Source: Gammaproteobacteria bacterium
Lineage (GTDB): Bacteria; Pseudomonadota; Gammaproteobacteria; Steroidobacterales; Steroidobacteraceae
Length of the DNA: 17,111 nt
Assembly: GCA_030830595.1 (NCBI GenBank)
Contig: JAURMS010000039.1
Coordinates: forward strand, 1-17,111
Direction: 5' to 3'
The notes under the pieces are model-generated. The model worked only from the letters and a program-made list of their open reading frames with translations. It was not told the DNA's origin and did not search any database. The first letter of the stretch is position 1. Every line of letters begins with the position of its first letter. A program made the position numbers and the translations under genes. Below, one piece after another: positions 7,459 to 14,915 of this stretch.

Positions 7459-7938
7459 ATGAAACAGTCATCACGCAAGGCCCTGCTGGGCTGCCTGCTC
7501 GTCCTGACCCCGGTTGCCGCGCTGGCCCATCAGCATGGTGGTGGTCACGAGGGCAAGGAAATGTCCGGCCGCATGCTGGAGCGCATCGACAAGAACGGGG
7601 ATGGATTGATAGGCCGCGATGAGGTGGCCGGCATGCCCCGGATGGCGGAGCGCTTCGACCAGCTGGACGGTAACGGTGACGGCGTGCTCGACAAGGCGGA
7701 GCTCGGCAAGGTCCGGGATCGCGTGCGAGGCGAACTGCGCGAGCGCGCCGAGGATCGGTTCGAGGACACCGACGCCAACGGCGACGGCGCGATCGACCTG
7801 GCCGAGGCCCAGGCTGCGGCGCAGCGCCGGGCCACCGACATGTTCGAGCGGCTGGACGTCGACGGAGATGGCCGGCTGACGCGGGAAGAGATGAACCGCC
7901 CGATGCCGCCGCCGCCCCCGCCACGTCCTCTGCGCTGA
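7459..7938 (+). CDS. Secreted calmodulin-like EF-hand protein
   Basis: A 159-residue protein with a Sec signal peptide (MKQSSRKALL, hydrophobic core, cleavage probably after ALA at 23), so the mature protein is periplasmic or exported. Four EF-hand loops follow: 44-55 (DKNGDGLIGRDE), 70-81 (DGNGDGVLDKAE), 105-116 (DANGDGAIDLAE) and 133-144 (DVDGDGRLTREE). All have acidic residues at loop positions 1, 5 and 12 with Gly at 6, so all should bind calcium. A His/Gly stretch (HQHGGGH) follows the signal and a run of prolines ends the protein. Family: bacterial EF-hand domain proteins; specific role unknown. It lies alone between divergent argS and convergent priA, ending one base before the priA stop. 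An open frame extends upstream to 6889 but lies antisense to argS and is not credible. Confidence 0.88.
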   Translation: MKQSSRKALLGCLLVLTPVAALAHQHGGGHEGKEMSGRMLERIDKNGDGLIGRDEVAGMPRMAERFDQLDGNGDGVLDKAELGKVRDRVRGELRERAEDRFEDTDANGDGAIDLAEAQAAAQRRATDMFERLDVDGDGRLTREEMNRPMPPPPPPRPLR

Positions 7939-7939
7939 G

Positions 7940-10132
7940 TCAGTCCAGCTCCAGCGGGTCCACGTCCATGGACCAGCGCAGGCCGCCCGGCGTCTTGAGT
8001 TGGGCCAGCCGTTGCAGCCAGATGGAGAGCATGCGCTGCAGGCTGGCCCGCTGGGCCGATTCGACCAGCAGTTGTCCGCGGTACCGCCCGGCGCGCCGCT
8101 CCATGGCGGCCGCGGCGGGCCCCAGCACCCGCACGTCCGGCCCAAGGTCCTCGGTCAGTGACCGTGCCCGGTCGAGGAAGCCGAACACGGACTCCCGCTG
8201 GGTGGCGTCTGCACGCAGCAGGGCCAGCCTCGCGAACGGCGGCCAGCTGGCCGCCTCCCGTTCCTTGAGCGCCGCACGGGCGAAGGCCGTGTAGCCCTCC
8301 TGGACCAGGCTGACGAGCAGGGGATTCTCCGGGAAGGCAGACTGGATCAGGACCTCTCCCCGGCGCTCGCCGCGGCCGGCGCGGCCGGCCACCTGGACGA
8401 TCTGCTGGGCGAGGCGCTCGCTGGAGCGAAAGTCGATTCCGAACAATCCCTGGTCGGCGTCCAGTACCACCACCAGGGTGACGCCCGGATAGTCATGGCC
8501 CTTGGTCAGCATCTGCGTGCCCAGCAGGATGCGTGCCTCCCCAGAGGCTACCTTGGCGAGCGCCTTGTCGATCTCGCCGCGCTTGCGGACCGAGTCGCGA
8601 TCGAGGCGTACCTGGGGCGCCGCCGGAAACAGCTGCGCCAGCGCAGCCTCGACCCGCTCCGTGCCCTGGCCGACAGGGCGCAGTTCGCCTCCACAGCTTC
8701 CGCAGGCGAAGGCCATGGGTTCGTTCGCGCCGCAGTGGTGACAGCTGAGCATGGCGTCCTTGAGGTGGACGGTCATCCGCGCGTCGCAGTGTCTGCAGGC
8801 AGCCATCCAGCCACAGCTCGTGCAGAACATGGTCGGGGCATAGCCACGCCGGTTGAGGTAGACGAGCACCTGCCCACCCGCCTCCAGGTGACGTCCGATG
8901 GCCGCGACGGCGGGCTGTGACAGCCCGTCACGGGCGGCGTGGCGCCGGAGGTCCACGACGGCGATGGCAGGCCTGACGGCCTTGCCGGCGCGCTCGGGCA
9001 GCAGCAGGCGCTGGTAGCGGCCGGCAGCGACGTTGGCCAGGCTTTCCAGGGAAGGTGTGGCCGAGCCCAGCACCACCGGGACACCCGTCCGGCCTGCCCT
9101 GGCGACCGCAAGGTCGCGTGCGGAATAACGGAAACCTTCCTGTTGCTTATAGGAAGCGTCGTGTTCCTCGTCGACGACGAGGATGCCCAACTTCGGTAGC
9201 GGGGCGAACACGGCCGAGCGGGTGCCGATGACCACGCGGGCCGCGCCGCTGCGCGCGGCCCGCCAGGCAGCCAGCCGTTCGGTATCGGTCATGGAGGAGT
9301 TCATGGTCACCACTGGCACCGTCAGCCGCGCCCGAAAACGCTCGACGAGCTGCGGCGTCAGTCCGATTTCGGGCACCAGCACCAGCGCGCTGCGGCCCCG
9401 TGCCAGTACCTGCGTGATCACTTGCAGGTAAACCTCGGTCTTGCCGCTGCCGGTCACGCCATGGAGCAGCCAGGTGGCGTAGCGTCCGAGCGAGGCCGTC
9501 ACCTGGTCACAGGCCTTCTGTTGGGCCGAGTTGAGCGGCGGCGGCAGGGCATTCCCCGCGCCCGCAGGCGGTGGCGTGGCCGGGGCGAGGAAGGATTCCA
9601 GCCAGCCTTTCTGGTTCAGGCTGCGCAGGGTGGCGGCATGACCCTCGGCTGAGAGTTGGTCCGCTTCCATGGGCCCGGACCTGAGCAATTCGAGCAGCGC
9701 GCGCTGTTTCTTGCCCCTGGGCCCTGCGGCGAGTGCCTCGATGCCCGCCGTGGAGAGTTGCCAGTTGAGCACCTCCGCCGTCGCCGCTTGTCCATCGCGA
9801 ATGCCGGTCGGAACGGTGGCCGAGAGAACCTGGCCCAGTGGATGATGGTAGTAGCCAGCGGCCCAGCACAGCAGCTCGAAGCTGACCGGATCCCAGAGCG
9901 GTTCGGGGTCGATGATCTCCGTGATGTGCTTGAGCGCGGAGGCAGGCAGAGTGCTGCGCTCTGCCGAGCCGACCACGAAGCCGATCGCGCGGGTCCGGCC
10001 GACCGGCACCCTGACCCGCAGGCCGGGCTGGGGGACACCGAGCATGCCTTCGGGCGGCAGGTAATCGAGGGCAAGCCGAAAGCGTGCCGGCAGTGCCACC
10101 TTGACGATCCATCCCTCGTACGGCTGTTCCAT
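7940..10132 (-). CDS. priA: Primosomal protein N', replication-restart helicase PriA
   Basis: A 730-residue superfamily 2, 3'-to-5' DNA helicase that reloads the replisome at stalled forks. The N-terminal 3' DNA-binding domain (VALPARFRLALDYLPPEG) is followed by the helicase core with Walker A GVTGSGKTEVY (K231), Walker B DEEH at 321-324 and motif III GSATPSLES. A zinc-binding insert has eight cysteines at 437, 440, 446, 449, 464, 467, 477 and 480, enough for two zinc ions. Motifs V and VI follow (GTQMLTKGHDYP, QVAGRAGRGERRG). Length and order are normal, with no missing residues. The ATG at 10132 is preceded by only a weak AGGG. priA followed by argS and a SPOR gene is a conserved order. Confidence 0.97.
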   Translation of the reverse strand: MEQPYEGWIVKVALPARFRLALDYLPPEGMLGVPQPGLRVRVPVGRTRAIGFVVGSAERSTLPASALKHITEIIDPEPLWDPVSFELLCWAAGYYHHPLGQVLSATVPTGIRDGQAATAEVLNWQLSTAGIEALAAGPRGKKQRALLELLRSGPMEADQLSAEGHAATLRSLNQKGWLESFLAPATPPPAGAGNALPPPLNSAQQKACDQVTASLGRYATWLLHGVTGSGKTEVYLQVITQVLARGRSALVLVPEIGLTPQLVERFRARLTVPVVTMNSSMTDTERLAAWRAARSGAARVVIGTRSAVFAPLPKLGILVVDEEHDASYKQQEGFRYSARDLAVARAGRTGVPVVLGSATPSLESLANVAAGRYQRLLLPERAGKAVRPAIAVVDLRRHAARDGLSQPAVAAIGRHLEAGGQVLVYLNRRGYAPTMFCTSCGWMAACRHCDARMTVHLKDAMLSCHHCGANEPMAFACGSCGGELRPVGQGTERVEAALAQLFPAAPQVRLDRDSVRKRGEIDKALAKVASGEARILLGTQMLTKGHDYPGVTLVVVLDADQGLFGIDFRSSERLAQQIVQVAGRAGRGERRGEVLIQSAFPENPLLVSLVQEGYTAFARAALKEREAASWPPFARLALLRADATQRESVFGFLDRARSLTEDLGPDVRVLGPAAAAMERRAGRYRGQLLVESAQRASLQRMLSIWLQRLAQLKTPGGLRWSMDVDPLELD

Positions 10133-10144
10133 GACCCTGTATGC

Positions 10145-10166
10145 CGGCGCGAGTCAACCCGCGCCG
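10145..10166. other. Small hairpin in the priA 5' leader region
   Basis: CGGCGCG (10145-10151) and CGCGCCG (10160-10166) can pair in a seven-base GC stem with an eight-base loop. It lies 12 bases beyond the priA start in the 132-base divergent region between priA and the sigma factor gene. Possible leader structure or upstream terminator remnant; in GC-rich DNA it could be chance. I found no convincing -35/-10 pair for either gene in this region. Confidence 0.2.
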
Positions 10167-10264
10167 CTCCATTGCGTTGTCTTCAGGTGATGACGACGAG
10201 CCTCGATTCCCTGGCGTCGGTATGCTCGCCCGAAGTCCCGGATAGTTTGGATACCTAGGTCACA

Positions 10265-10795
10265 ATGTTACGGACTCGAGCACTGGAAATCTTCCTGGCC
10301 GGGATCGAGGCGCGGGCCTTTCGCATCGCCAGCAGTGCGCTGGCCAACGAAGCGGATGCGCTGGATGCGGTGCAGGAGGCGATGATCAGGCTCGCCCGGC
10401 GCTACGGGAAGCGTCCCGAAAGCGAGTGGGCCCCGCTGTTCCACCGGATCCTGACCAATTCGATCCGCGACAGCCTGCGCCGGCGGCGAGTGCGTTCCCG
10501 CTGGGTGTTGCCATGGGCGGCTGGGAGGGTCGATGACGACGCGTTGCTCATGCCCGACACGGCCGATCCTGCGGGTGATGCCCTGGCCGGTATGGAAGCG
10601 GAGGAGGCCTGGCAGGTCCTGGCGGCGGGACTGCGGTCGCTGCCGGATCGGCAGCGCGAGGCCTTCGTCCTCCGCGCGCTGGAAGGGCTCGATGTGGCGC
10701 AGTCCGCCGAGGCCATGGGCTGCTCCGAGGGCAGCGTGAAGACCCATTATTTTCGCGCGGTGCAGGCGCTGCGTGGCAGACTGGAGGAACGATGA
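10265..10795 (+). CDS. ECF-type RNA polymerase sigma-70 family factor
   Basis: A 176-residue protein with sigma region 2 at about 10-75 (ANEADALDAVQEAMIRLARRYGK is characteristic, with LFHRILTNSIRDSLRRR) and region 4 at about 115-170 (LPDRQREAFVLRALEG, then the helix-turn-helix QSAEAMGCSEGSVKTHYFRA). Regions 1 and 3 are absent, which defines the extracytoplasmic-function class. It would direct RNA polymerase to a small alternative promoter set. The ATG at 10265 has a weak AGGT upstream. The stop overlaps the next start (ATGA at 10792-10795), the usual layout of an ECF sigma factor and its regulator. I do not recognise a named orthologue and could not find its autoregulated promoter by eye. 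Confidence 0.9.
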   Translation: MLRTRALEIFLAGIEARAFRIASSALANEADALDAVQEAMIRLARRYGKRPESEWAPLFHRILTNSIRDSLRRRRVRSRWVLPWAAGRVDDDALLMPDTADPAGDALAGMEAEEAWQVLAAGLRSLPDRQREAFVLRALEGLDVAQSAEAMGCSEGSVKTHYFRAVQALRGRLEER

Positions 10796-11130
10796 ACGGA
10801 GATCTGCTGACGACCAGGGCTCGTGAGGTCTACCTGGAATCCACCGAAAGGTTGGATGAGGCGGTGCGCGCAGCGCTGGCCGCTGCCCGCCGCCGCGCCC
10901 TCGCGAGCAGCACCATTCGGGAACCCGAGCCCGTTGCCTGGTGGCCGGTTGGGGCCGCTGCGGCGGCGGTCATGCTGGCAGCCATGCTCTGGATTGCCCC
11001 GCAGCCCGCTCCCGAGGCCTATCAGGCATCGCTGGACGAGGCCGGGCTTCAGGAACTGATGGCGCTGGGCCAGGAGCTGGGCCTGGGCGATGAGGAGCCG
11101 GCGCTCTACGCCTGGCTGGATCACCCTTAG
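10792..11130 (+). CDS. Small single-pass membrane protein, DUF3619-like, putative anti-sigma partner
   Basis: A 112-residue protein with GGAGG four bases before its ATG. The N-terminus is a charged helical segment (TRAREVYLESTERLDEAVRA, then LAAARRRALA), followed by one transmembrane helix at about 49-69 and a short acidic C-terminal tail. This cytoplasmic helix, membrane span and small outer tail arrangement, and the start overlap with the sigma gene, fit an anti-sigma role. The N-terminal pattern resembles DUF3619 proteins that accompany sigma factors in other proteobacteria; that family call is tentative. No zinc-binding HxxxCxxC anti-sigma motif is present. It is followed after 27 bases by the cytochrome gene. 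Confidence 0.7.
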   Translation: MNGDLLTTRAREVYLESTERLDEAVRAALAAARRRALASSTIREPEPVAWWPVGAAAAAVMLAAMLWIAPQPAPEAYQASLDEAGLQELMALGQELGLGDEEPALYAWLDHP

Positions 11131-11157
11131 CCCGGGGCGCATGCCGGGAGCGAGCAC

Positions 11158-13338
11158 GTGAATAGTCCTGCGGCGGCTCGTCCATGGGTGCTGGCAGCAG
11201 CTTTGATCCTGGCCCTGCTGAGCCTGGGATGGCTGAAAGGTCGGAACATGGGGCCCGCCGCGCCACCCGTGTCCGCGGATGATCCTGCCATGGCCGTGTT
11301 CGTCGGCAGCGAGGTCTGCGCCGGCTGCCACGCCGGCGAGTACGCAGCGTGGCAAGCCTCCCAGCACGCGGCTGCCATGCAACATGCCACTGAAGCCAGC
11401 GTACTGGGCCGCTTCGATGGCGACCAGTTCGCCTACGCGGGTGTGACCTCCAGGTTTTTCCGGCGCGATGGTCAATATTTCATCCGGACCGACGGGCCAG
11501 ACGGGCAGCTGGCGGACTTCGAAGTGAAGTACACCTTCGGCGTGGAGCCCCTGCAGCAGTACCTGGTCGAGCTGGCGGGCGGCAGGCTGCAGGCGGTCTC
11601 GGTGGCCTGGGACAGCCGTCCTGCGGAACAGGGCGGTCAACGCTGGTTCCATCTCTATCCCGACGAGCGGGTCGATCACCTCGACGAGCTGCACTGGACG
11701 CGACGATCGCAGAACTGGAACTTCATGTGTGCCGACTGTCACTCGACCGCAGTGCGCAAGGCCTACAACGCCGCTACCGATGCCTACGCATCGGACTATG
11801 CGGAAATCTCCGTCGGATGCGAGTCCTGTCATGGCCCCGGTTCAGCCCACCTCGGCTGGGCGGCGCAAGCCAGCGGTGATCCTGCCAAGGGGCTGACGTT
11901 CGCGCTGGCTCCGGCGCAGCAGCAGCTCGAAGTCTGTGCGCAGTGTCATTCGCGACGCGCGCAGATCGCCGAGGGTTACCAAGCAGGTCGGCCGTTCACC
12001 GACCACTACCTGCCGTCGCTGCTCGACAGCGAACTGTACTTTCCCGACGGCCAGCAGAAAGACGAGGTCTTCATCTGGGGCTCGTGGCTGCAAAGCCGCA
12101 TGCATCAGGCCGGCGTAACCTGCAGTGATTGCCACGACCCGCACAGCCAGTCCCTCCTTGCAGTGGGCAACGCAGTTTGCGCCCAGTGCCACGCGCCCGC
12201 CGCCTACGATGTCTCGACCCATCACCATCACGCGCCGGGATCGACGGGTTCGCAGTGCGTCGAGTGCCACATGCCGGCGCGGACCTACATGGTGGTGGAC
12301 CCGCGGCGTGATCATTCGATGCGCGTGCCTAGGCCGGACGAGAGCGTGCTCCATGGCACGCCTAATGCCTGTAATCACTGCCATGTCGACCAGGATGCGG
12401 AATGGGCCGCGGCTGCCGTGCGTGGCTGGCTGGGCCGGGACGCCAGGGGCAGTCACTCGTTCACGGCGATGTTTCACCAGGCCGACCTTGGTGATGCCCG
12501 GGCCGCCGCAGGACTTGCCGGACTGGCGGGCGACCTGGACCAGCCGTCGATCGTCAGGGCCTCGGCCATCGAGCGACTGGCGCGGCTTGGCGAGGCGGAC
12601 CCGCAGCTGGTACGCGAGGCGGCACGCAGCGACGACCCGCTGCTGCGCCTGGCAGCAGTTCGCCTGGCCGACGCCTTGCCGGCGGAGGAACGGCCGGCCC
12701 TGCTGGCGAGGCTGCTGCGGGATGCCCGCCTGGCGGTACGTATCGAGGCGGCGCGTGCGCTTGCCCCGTTTCAGGCCGGATTGGGCGCTGGCTACGCCGA
12801 GGATTGGCTCAGGGCTGAGGGGGAGTATCGGGCCACGTTGCACTACAACGCCGATCGTCCGGAGGCGGTGGTGGCACTGGGGAGTTTCGAGGCGTCATTG
12901 GGCAGGCTGGCGCCCGCGCTCGGGGCTTTTGCCCAGGCGCGGCGCATGGACCCGACCTACGTGCCGGCGTACCTGAATGCCGCTGATGCCTTGCGCCTGC
13001 AGGCGCGCGACGAGGAAGCGACGAGACTGCTCGCCGAGGGCATCGATACGGTGCCCTCCAGCGGGCATCTGTACCACAGCCTTGGCCTGGCGCAGGTGCG
13101 GCTCGGCTTGCGCGAGGAGGCTATGCTGTCCCTGGGCAGGGCGATGGAACTGGAACCGGACGAACCGCTCTTCACCTACGTCTATGCGGTGGCGCTGCAT
13201 TCCACTGGCAGCCCACGGCAGGCCATGCAACTGCTGCGCGCCGCGCTCCATCGGTGGCCCGGCCAGCGAGACATGGTTGAGGCGCTGGCCGCCTTCGAGC
13301 GGGAGGCGGGGGCGGTGGTCAGTCCGGGGCTTCGCTAG
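11158..13338 (+). CDS. Exported octaheme cytochrome c with HEAT-like and TPR repeats
   Basis: A 726-residue protein with a GTG start at 11158 and GGGAG seven bases upstream. An N-terminal hydrophobic helix (about 10-26) is a signal or membrane anchor. Eight CxxCH heme-attachment motifs begin at C54, C191, C221, C260, C322, C341, C367 and C405 (for example CAGCH, CESCH, CVECHMPARTY, CNHCH). A four-histidine run at 355-358 precedes heme seven and could supply ligands. Residues about 450-540 look like HEAT repeats and about 550-710 like TPR repeats. Such multiheme-plus-TPR proteins occur in environmental proteobacteria, and the CVECHMP segment recalls NrfA-type and related cytochromes. Substrate unknown: electron carrier or periplasmic reductase. 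Only 27 bases separate it from the preceding membrane protein, so it is probably in the sigma factor operon. Confidence 0.9.
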   Translation: MNSPAAARPWVLAAALILALLSLGWLKGRNMGPAAPPVSADDPAMAVFVGSEVCAGCHAGEYAAWQASQHAAAMQHATEASVLGRFDGDQFAYAGVTSRFFRRDGQYFIRTDGPDGQLADFEVKYTFGVEPLQQYLVELAGGRLQAVSVAWDSRPAEQGGQRWFHLYPDERVDHLDELHWTRRSQNWNFMCADCHSTAVRKAYNAATDAYASDYAEISVGCESCHGPGSAHLGWAAQASGDPAKGLTFALAPAQQQLEVCAQCHSRRAQIAEGYQAGRPFTDHYLPSLLDSELYFPDGQQKDEVFIWGSWLQSRMHQAGVTCSDCHDPHSQSLLAVGNAVCAQCHAPAAYDVSTHHHHAPGSTGSQCVECHMPARTYMVVDPRRDHSMRVPRPDESVLHGTPNACNHCHVDQDAEWAAAAVRGWLGRDARGSHSFTAMFHQADLGDARAAAGLAGLAGDLDQPSIVRASAIERLARLGEADPQLVREAARSDDPLLRLAAVRLADALPAEERPALLARLLRDARLAVRIEAARALAPFQAGLGAGYAEDWLRAEGEYRATLHYNADRPEAVVALGSFEASLGRLAPALGAFAQARRMDPTYVPAYLNAADALRLQARDEEATRLLAEGIDTVPSSGHLYHSLGLAQVRLGLREEAMLSLGRAMELEPDEPLFTYVYAVALHSTGSPRQAMQLLRAALHRWPGQRDMVEALAAFEREAGAVVSPGLR

Positions 13339-13388
13339 CGGCGACCAGCGAGCGCAGGGAAAAACAAGCAACGCGATGGGCAAACCGC

Positions 13389-13416
13389 GGCAGGTCGTGC
13401 GCATCTACGAGCTGCC
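13389..13416 (+). terminator. Hairpin downstream of the cytochrome gene, possible terminator
   Basis: GGCAGGTCGT (13389-13398) pairs with ACGAGCTGCC (13407-13416) with a single G-G mismatch, leaving an eight-base loop. It begins 51 bases after the cytochrome stop within the 169-base gap before the sulfotransferase gene. No T-run follows, so Rho-independent termination is not assured. The rest of the gap holds nothing I recognise. Confidence 0.35.
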
Positions 13417-13507
13417 CAGACTCGGTATCCGGCAACTCCCCACTGGTTATCTGGGAAGCGCTCGTTCATCATTTTCCTGACAGGGTAGCTCAAAGGCGCT
13501 GAAAACG

Positions 13508-14386
13508 ATGCAAATGGTTGCGTGGCGAACGCGTTTGGGACGTTTGCGCCGAAGAATCTCGATTCACAGTGAACTATTGCGCTTGACCCTGCATCCGCAG
13601 GCGAAGAGGCAATATCCGGATTTTCTCGGAATCGGTGCTCCGCGGGCTGGCACTACCTGGTTGTATTCCAGACTTTCGAGGCACCCGGACATCTTTCTTT
13701 CGAGAATCAAGGAATTGCATTTCTTCGACGAACATCGCGAAACAGATTATGCGGATGGCTCGGGGGCAAACTGGTATCGAGATTTCTGTTTTGACATGAG
13801 TTCCGAATTACATTGGCGTTGGTATGGACGCCAGTTTGCTGGGGCTGCCGGCAAGTTATGCGGAGAAATTACGCCGGTTTATTCCACGCTCACGGCGGAT
13901 CGCGTCGGAATCATCAAACGAAGGTTGCCGGCAGCCAAGATCATAATGATCTTCCGCAATCCCATCGAGCGCGCATGGTCGGGCGTGCGTAGAACTCTCT
14001 GGAAAGATGTGGGCATTCAGCCAGCACAACTTTCCGGAGAGGCGGCGCTCATGCGCGTCGTTTTGCACCCTGAGATCCTGATTCGCGGGAATTACGAGGC
14101 GACCATCAAGGCCTGGGAGCAACACTACCCGTCAGGTCAAATCTTGTACCTCTTTCATGACGATATCGAGGTTAACCAGCGCGAGCAGCTGCAGGGGGTT
14201 TGCCGATTTCTGGGCGTTGACGCGGGCAAGCTGCCGCCAGCATCACAGGATGGTCAGAGGGTCAATGTGGCACCCGAGCAGGACATGCCGCAATTTGTCC
14301 GGGATGCACTCCTGCAACACTACCGATCAGATATCGCCTTCCTTGAGAAGAAGTTTGACCGTGATCTTTCTCAATGGGTTGATTGA
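13508..14386 (+). CDS. PAPS-dependent sulfotransferase
   Basis: A 292-residue protein of the Sulfotransfer_1 type, transferring sulfate from PAPS to an acceptor. The 5'-phosphosulfate loop is GAPRAGTTWLYSRL (43-56), followed by the family's KELHFFDEH (68-76), the GEITPVYS segment (119-126) and the 3'-phosphate-binding RNPIERAWS (150-158). The acceptor is not evident; relatives act on lipids, polysaccharides or small metabolites. No signal peptide; cytoplasmic. The start at 13508 has only a distant AAGG upstream; ATG 13514 is an alternative. Base composition stands out: hand counts of two 60-base lines (13741-13860) give 47% and 53% GC, against 73% in a cytochrome line (12601-12660). This and its isolation between unrelated genes suggest horizontal acquisition. 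Confidence 0.9.
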   Translation: MQMVAWRTRLGRLRRRISIHSELLRLTLHPQAKRQYPDFLGIGAPRAGTTWLYSRLSRHPDIFLSRIKELHFFDEHRETDYADGSGANWYRDFCFDMSSELHWRWYGRQFAGAAGKLCGEITPVYSTLTADRVGIIKRRLPAAKIIMIFRNPIERAWSGVRRTLWKDVGIQPAQLSGEAALMRVVLHPEILIRGNYEATIKAWEQHYPSGQILYLFHDDIEVNQREQLQGVCRFLGVDAGKLPPASQDGQRVNVAPEQDMPQFVRDALLQHYRSDIAFLEKKFDRDLSQWVD

Positions 14387-14399
14387 CGATGGCCATCGT
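14386..14399. repeat. Perfect 14-base palindrome between sulfotransferase and trxC
   Basis: ACGATGGCCATCGT begins on the last base of the sulfotransferase stop codon and lies before the convergent trxC stop. It could fold as a five-base stem with a GGCC loop, or be a dimeric-protein binding site. It is too weak alone to call a terminator. Confidence 0.3.
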
Positions 14400-14414
14400 A
14401 AAACAGGAACCAAT

Positions 14415-14864
14415 CTAGCTCCATTCGCTGAGCCAGCGCATCAAGGCGCCGGTTTCCATCGCGCCAGCCTGCTGGGCAAGCACTTGCCCGTTGCGAAACA
14501 CCATCAGGGTCGGGATGCTTCGGATGTTATAGCGAGAGGCGAGAGCCGGCACTGCTTCGGTATCCACCTTGGCGAAGCGCATGCGAGGCTCCATGCGACC
14601 CGCCGCCGCCTCGAAGTGCGGAGCCATCGCGCGGCACGGGCCGCACCAGGCGGCCCAGAAGTCTACGACCACCGGCAGGCTGGCCTTGCCGACATGGGTG
14701 GCAAAAGAGCTTTCATCCAGGGCGACGGGATGCCCCTGAAACAGGGGCGCCTTGCAGCGCGGGCAGCGTGGGGATTCACCGAGGCGAGCCTCGGGGACGC
14801 GAGTGAGCCCGTGGCACTCCGGGCAGGCGAGGGTGATGCTGGTCGGGGTCTGGGCAGAATTCAT
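14415..14864 (-). CDS. trxC: Thioredoxin 2 with N-terminal zinc-binding domain
   Basis: A 149-residue cytoplasmic disulfide reductase. The N-terminal extension carries two CxxC pairs (C14/C17 in CPEC, C34/C37 in CPRC) that bind zinc in thioredoxin 2, separating it from TrxA. The thioredoxin fold follows, with active site WCGPC (C74/C77) in VVVDFWAAWCGPCR, the cis-proline segment SIPTLMVF and a C-terminal helix. Length is normal. In relatives trxC belongs to oxidative-stress defence. It lies 51 bases downstream of the flavin oxidoreductase on the same strand and may be co-transcribed. AAGGAGG lies four bases from the ATG, inside a possible hairpin described separately. Confidence 0.95.
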   Translation of the reverse strand: MNSAQTPTSITLACPECHGLTRVPEARLGESPRCPRCKAPLFQGHPVALDESSFATHVGKASLPVVVDFWAAWCGPCRAMAPHFEAAAGRMEPRMRFAKVDTEAVPALASRYNIRSIPTLMVFRNGQVLAQQAGAMETGALMRWLSEWS

Positions 14865-14895
14865 GCGGCCTCCTTCAGGTGGAGGTGGGAGCCGC
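14865..14895 (-). promoter_or_regulatory. Hairpin sequestering the trxC ribosome binding site
   Basis: On the minus strand GCGGCTCC (14895-14888) can pair with GGAGGCCGC (14873-14865) with one bulged base, and alternatively CCTCC (14885-14881) pairs with GGAGG (14873-14869). Both folds bury the Shine-Dalgarno sequence immediately before the ATG. This would allow control of trxC translation by structure or by translation from upstream, but GC-rich chance pairing is possible. Confidence 0.3.
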
Positions 14896-14915
14896 GACGG
14901 GTCAATTCAAGGCCA

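Noticed and set aside
11842..12843. A 333-codon minus-strand frame opposite the cytochrome gene, with another at 10747-11832
   Set aside because: Both are opposite well-supported genes and show no recognisable domain; GC-driven shadows.
13376..13480. A 34-codon frame in the cytochrome-sulfotransferase gap
   Set aside because: Very short, no ribosome site, and it overlaps the hairpin at 13389-13416; no evidence that it is translated.
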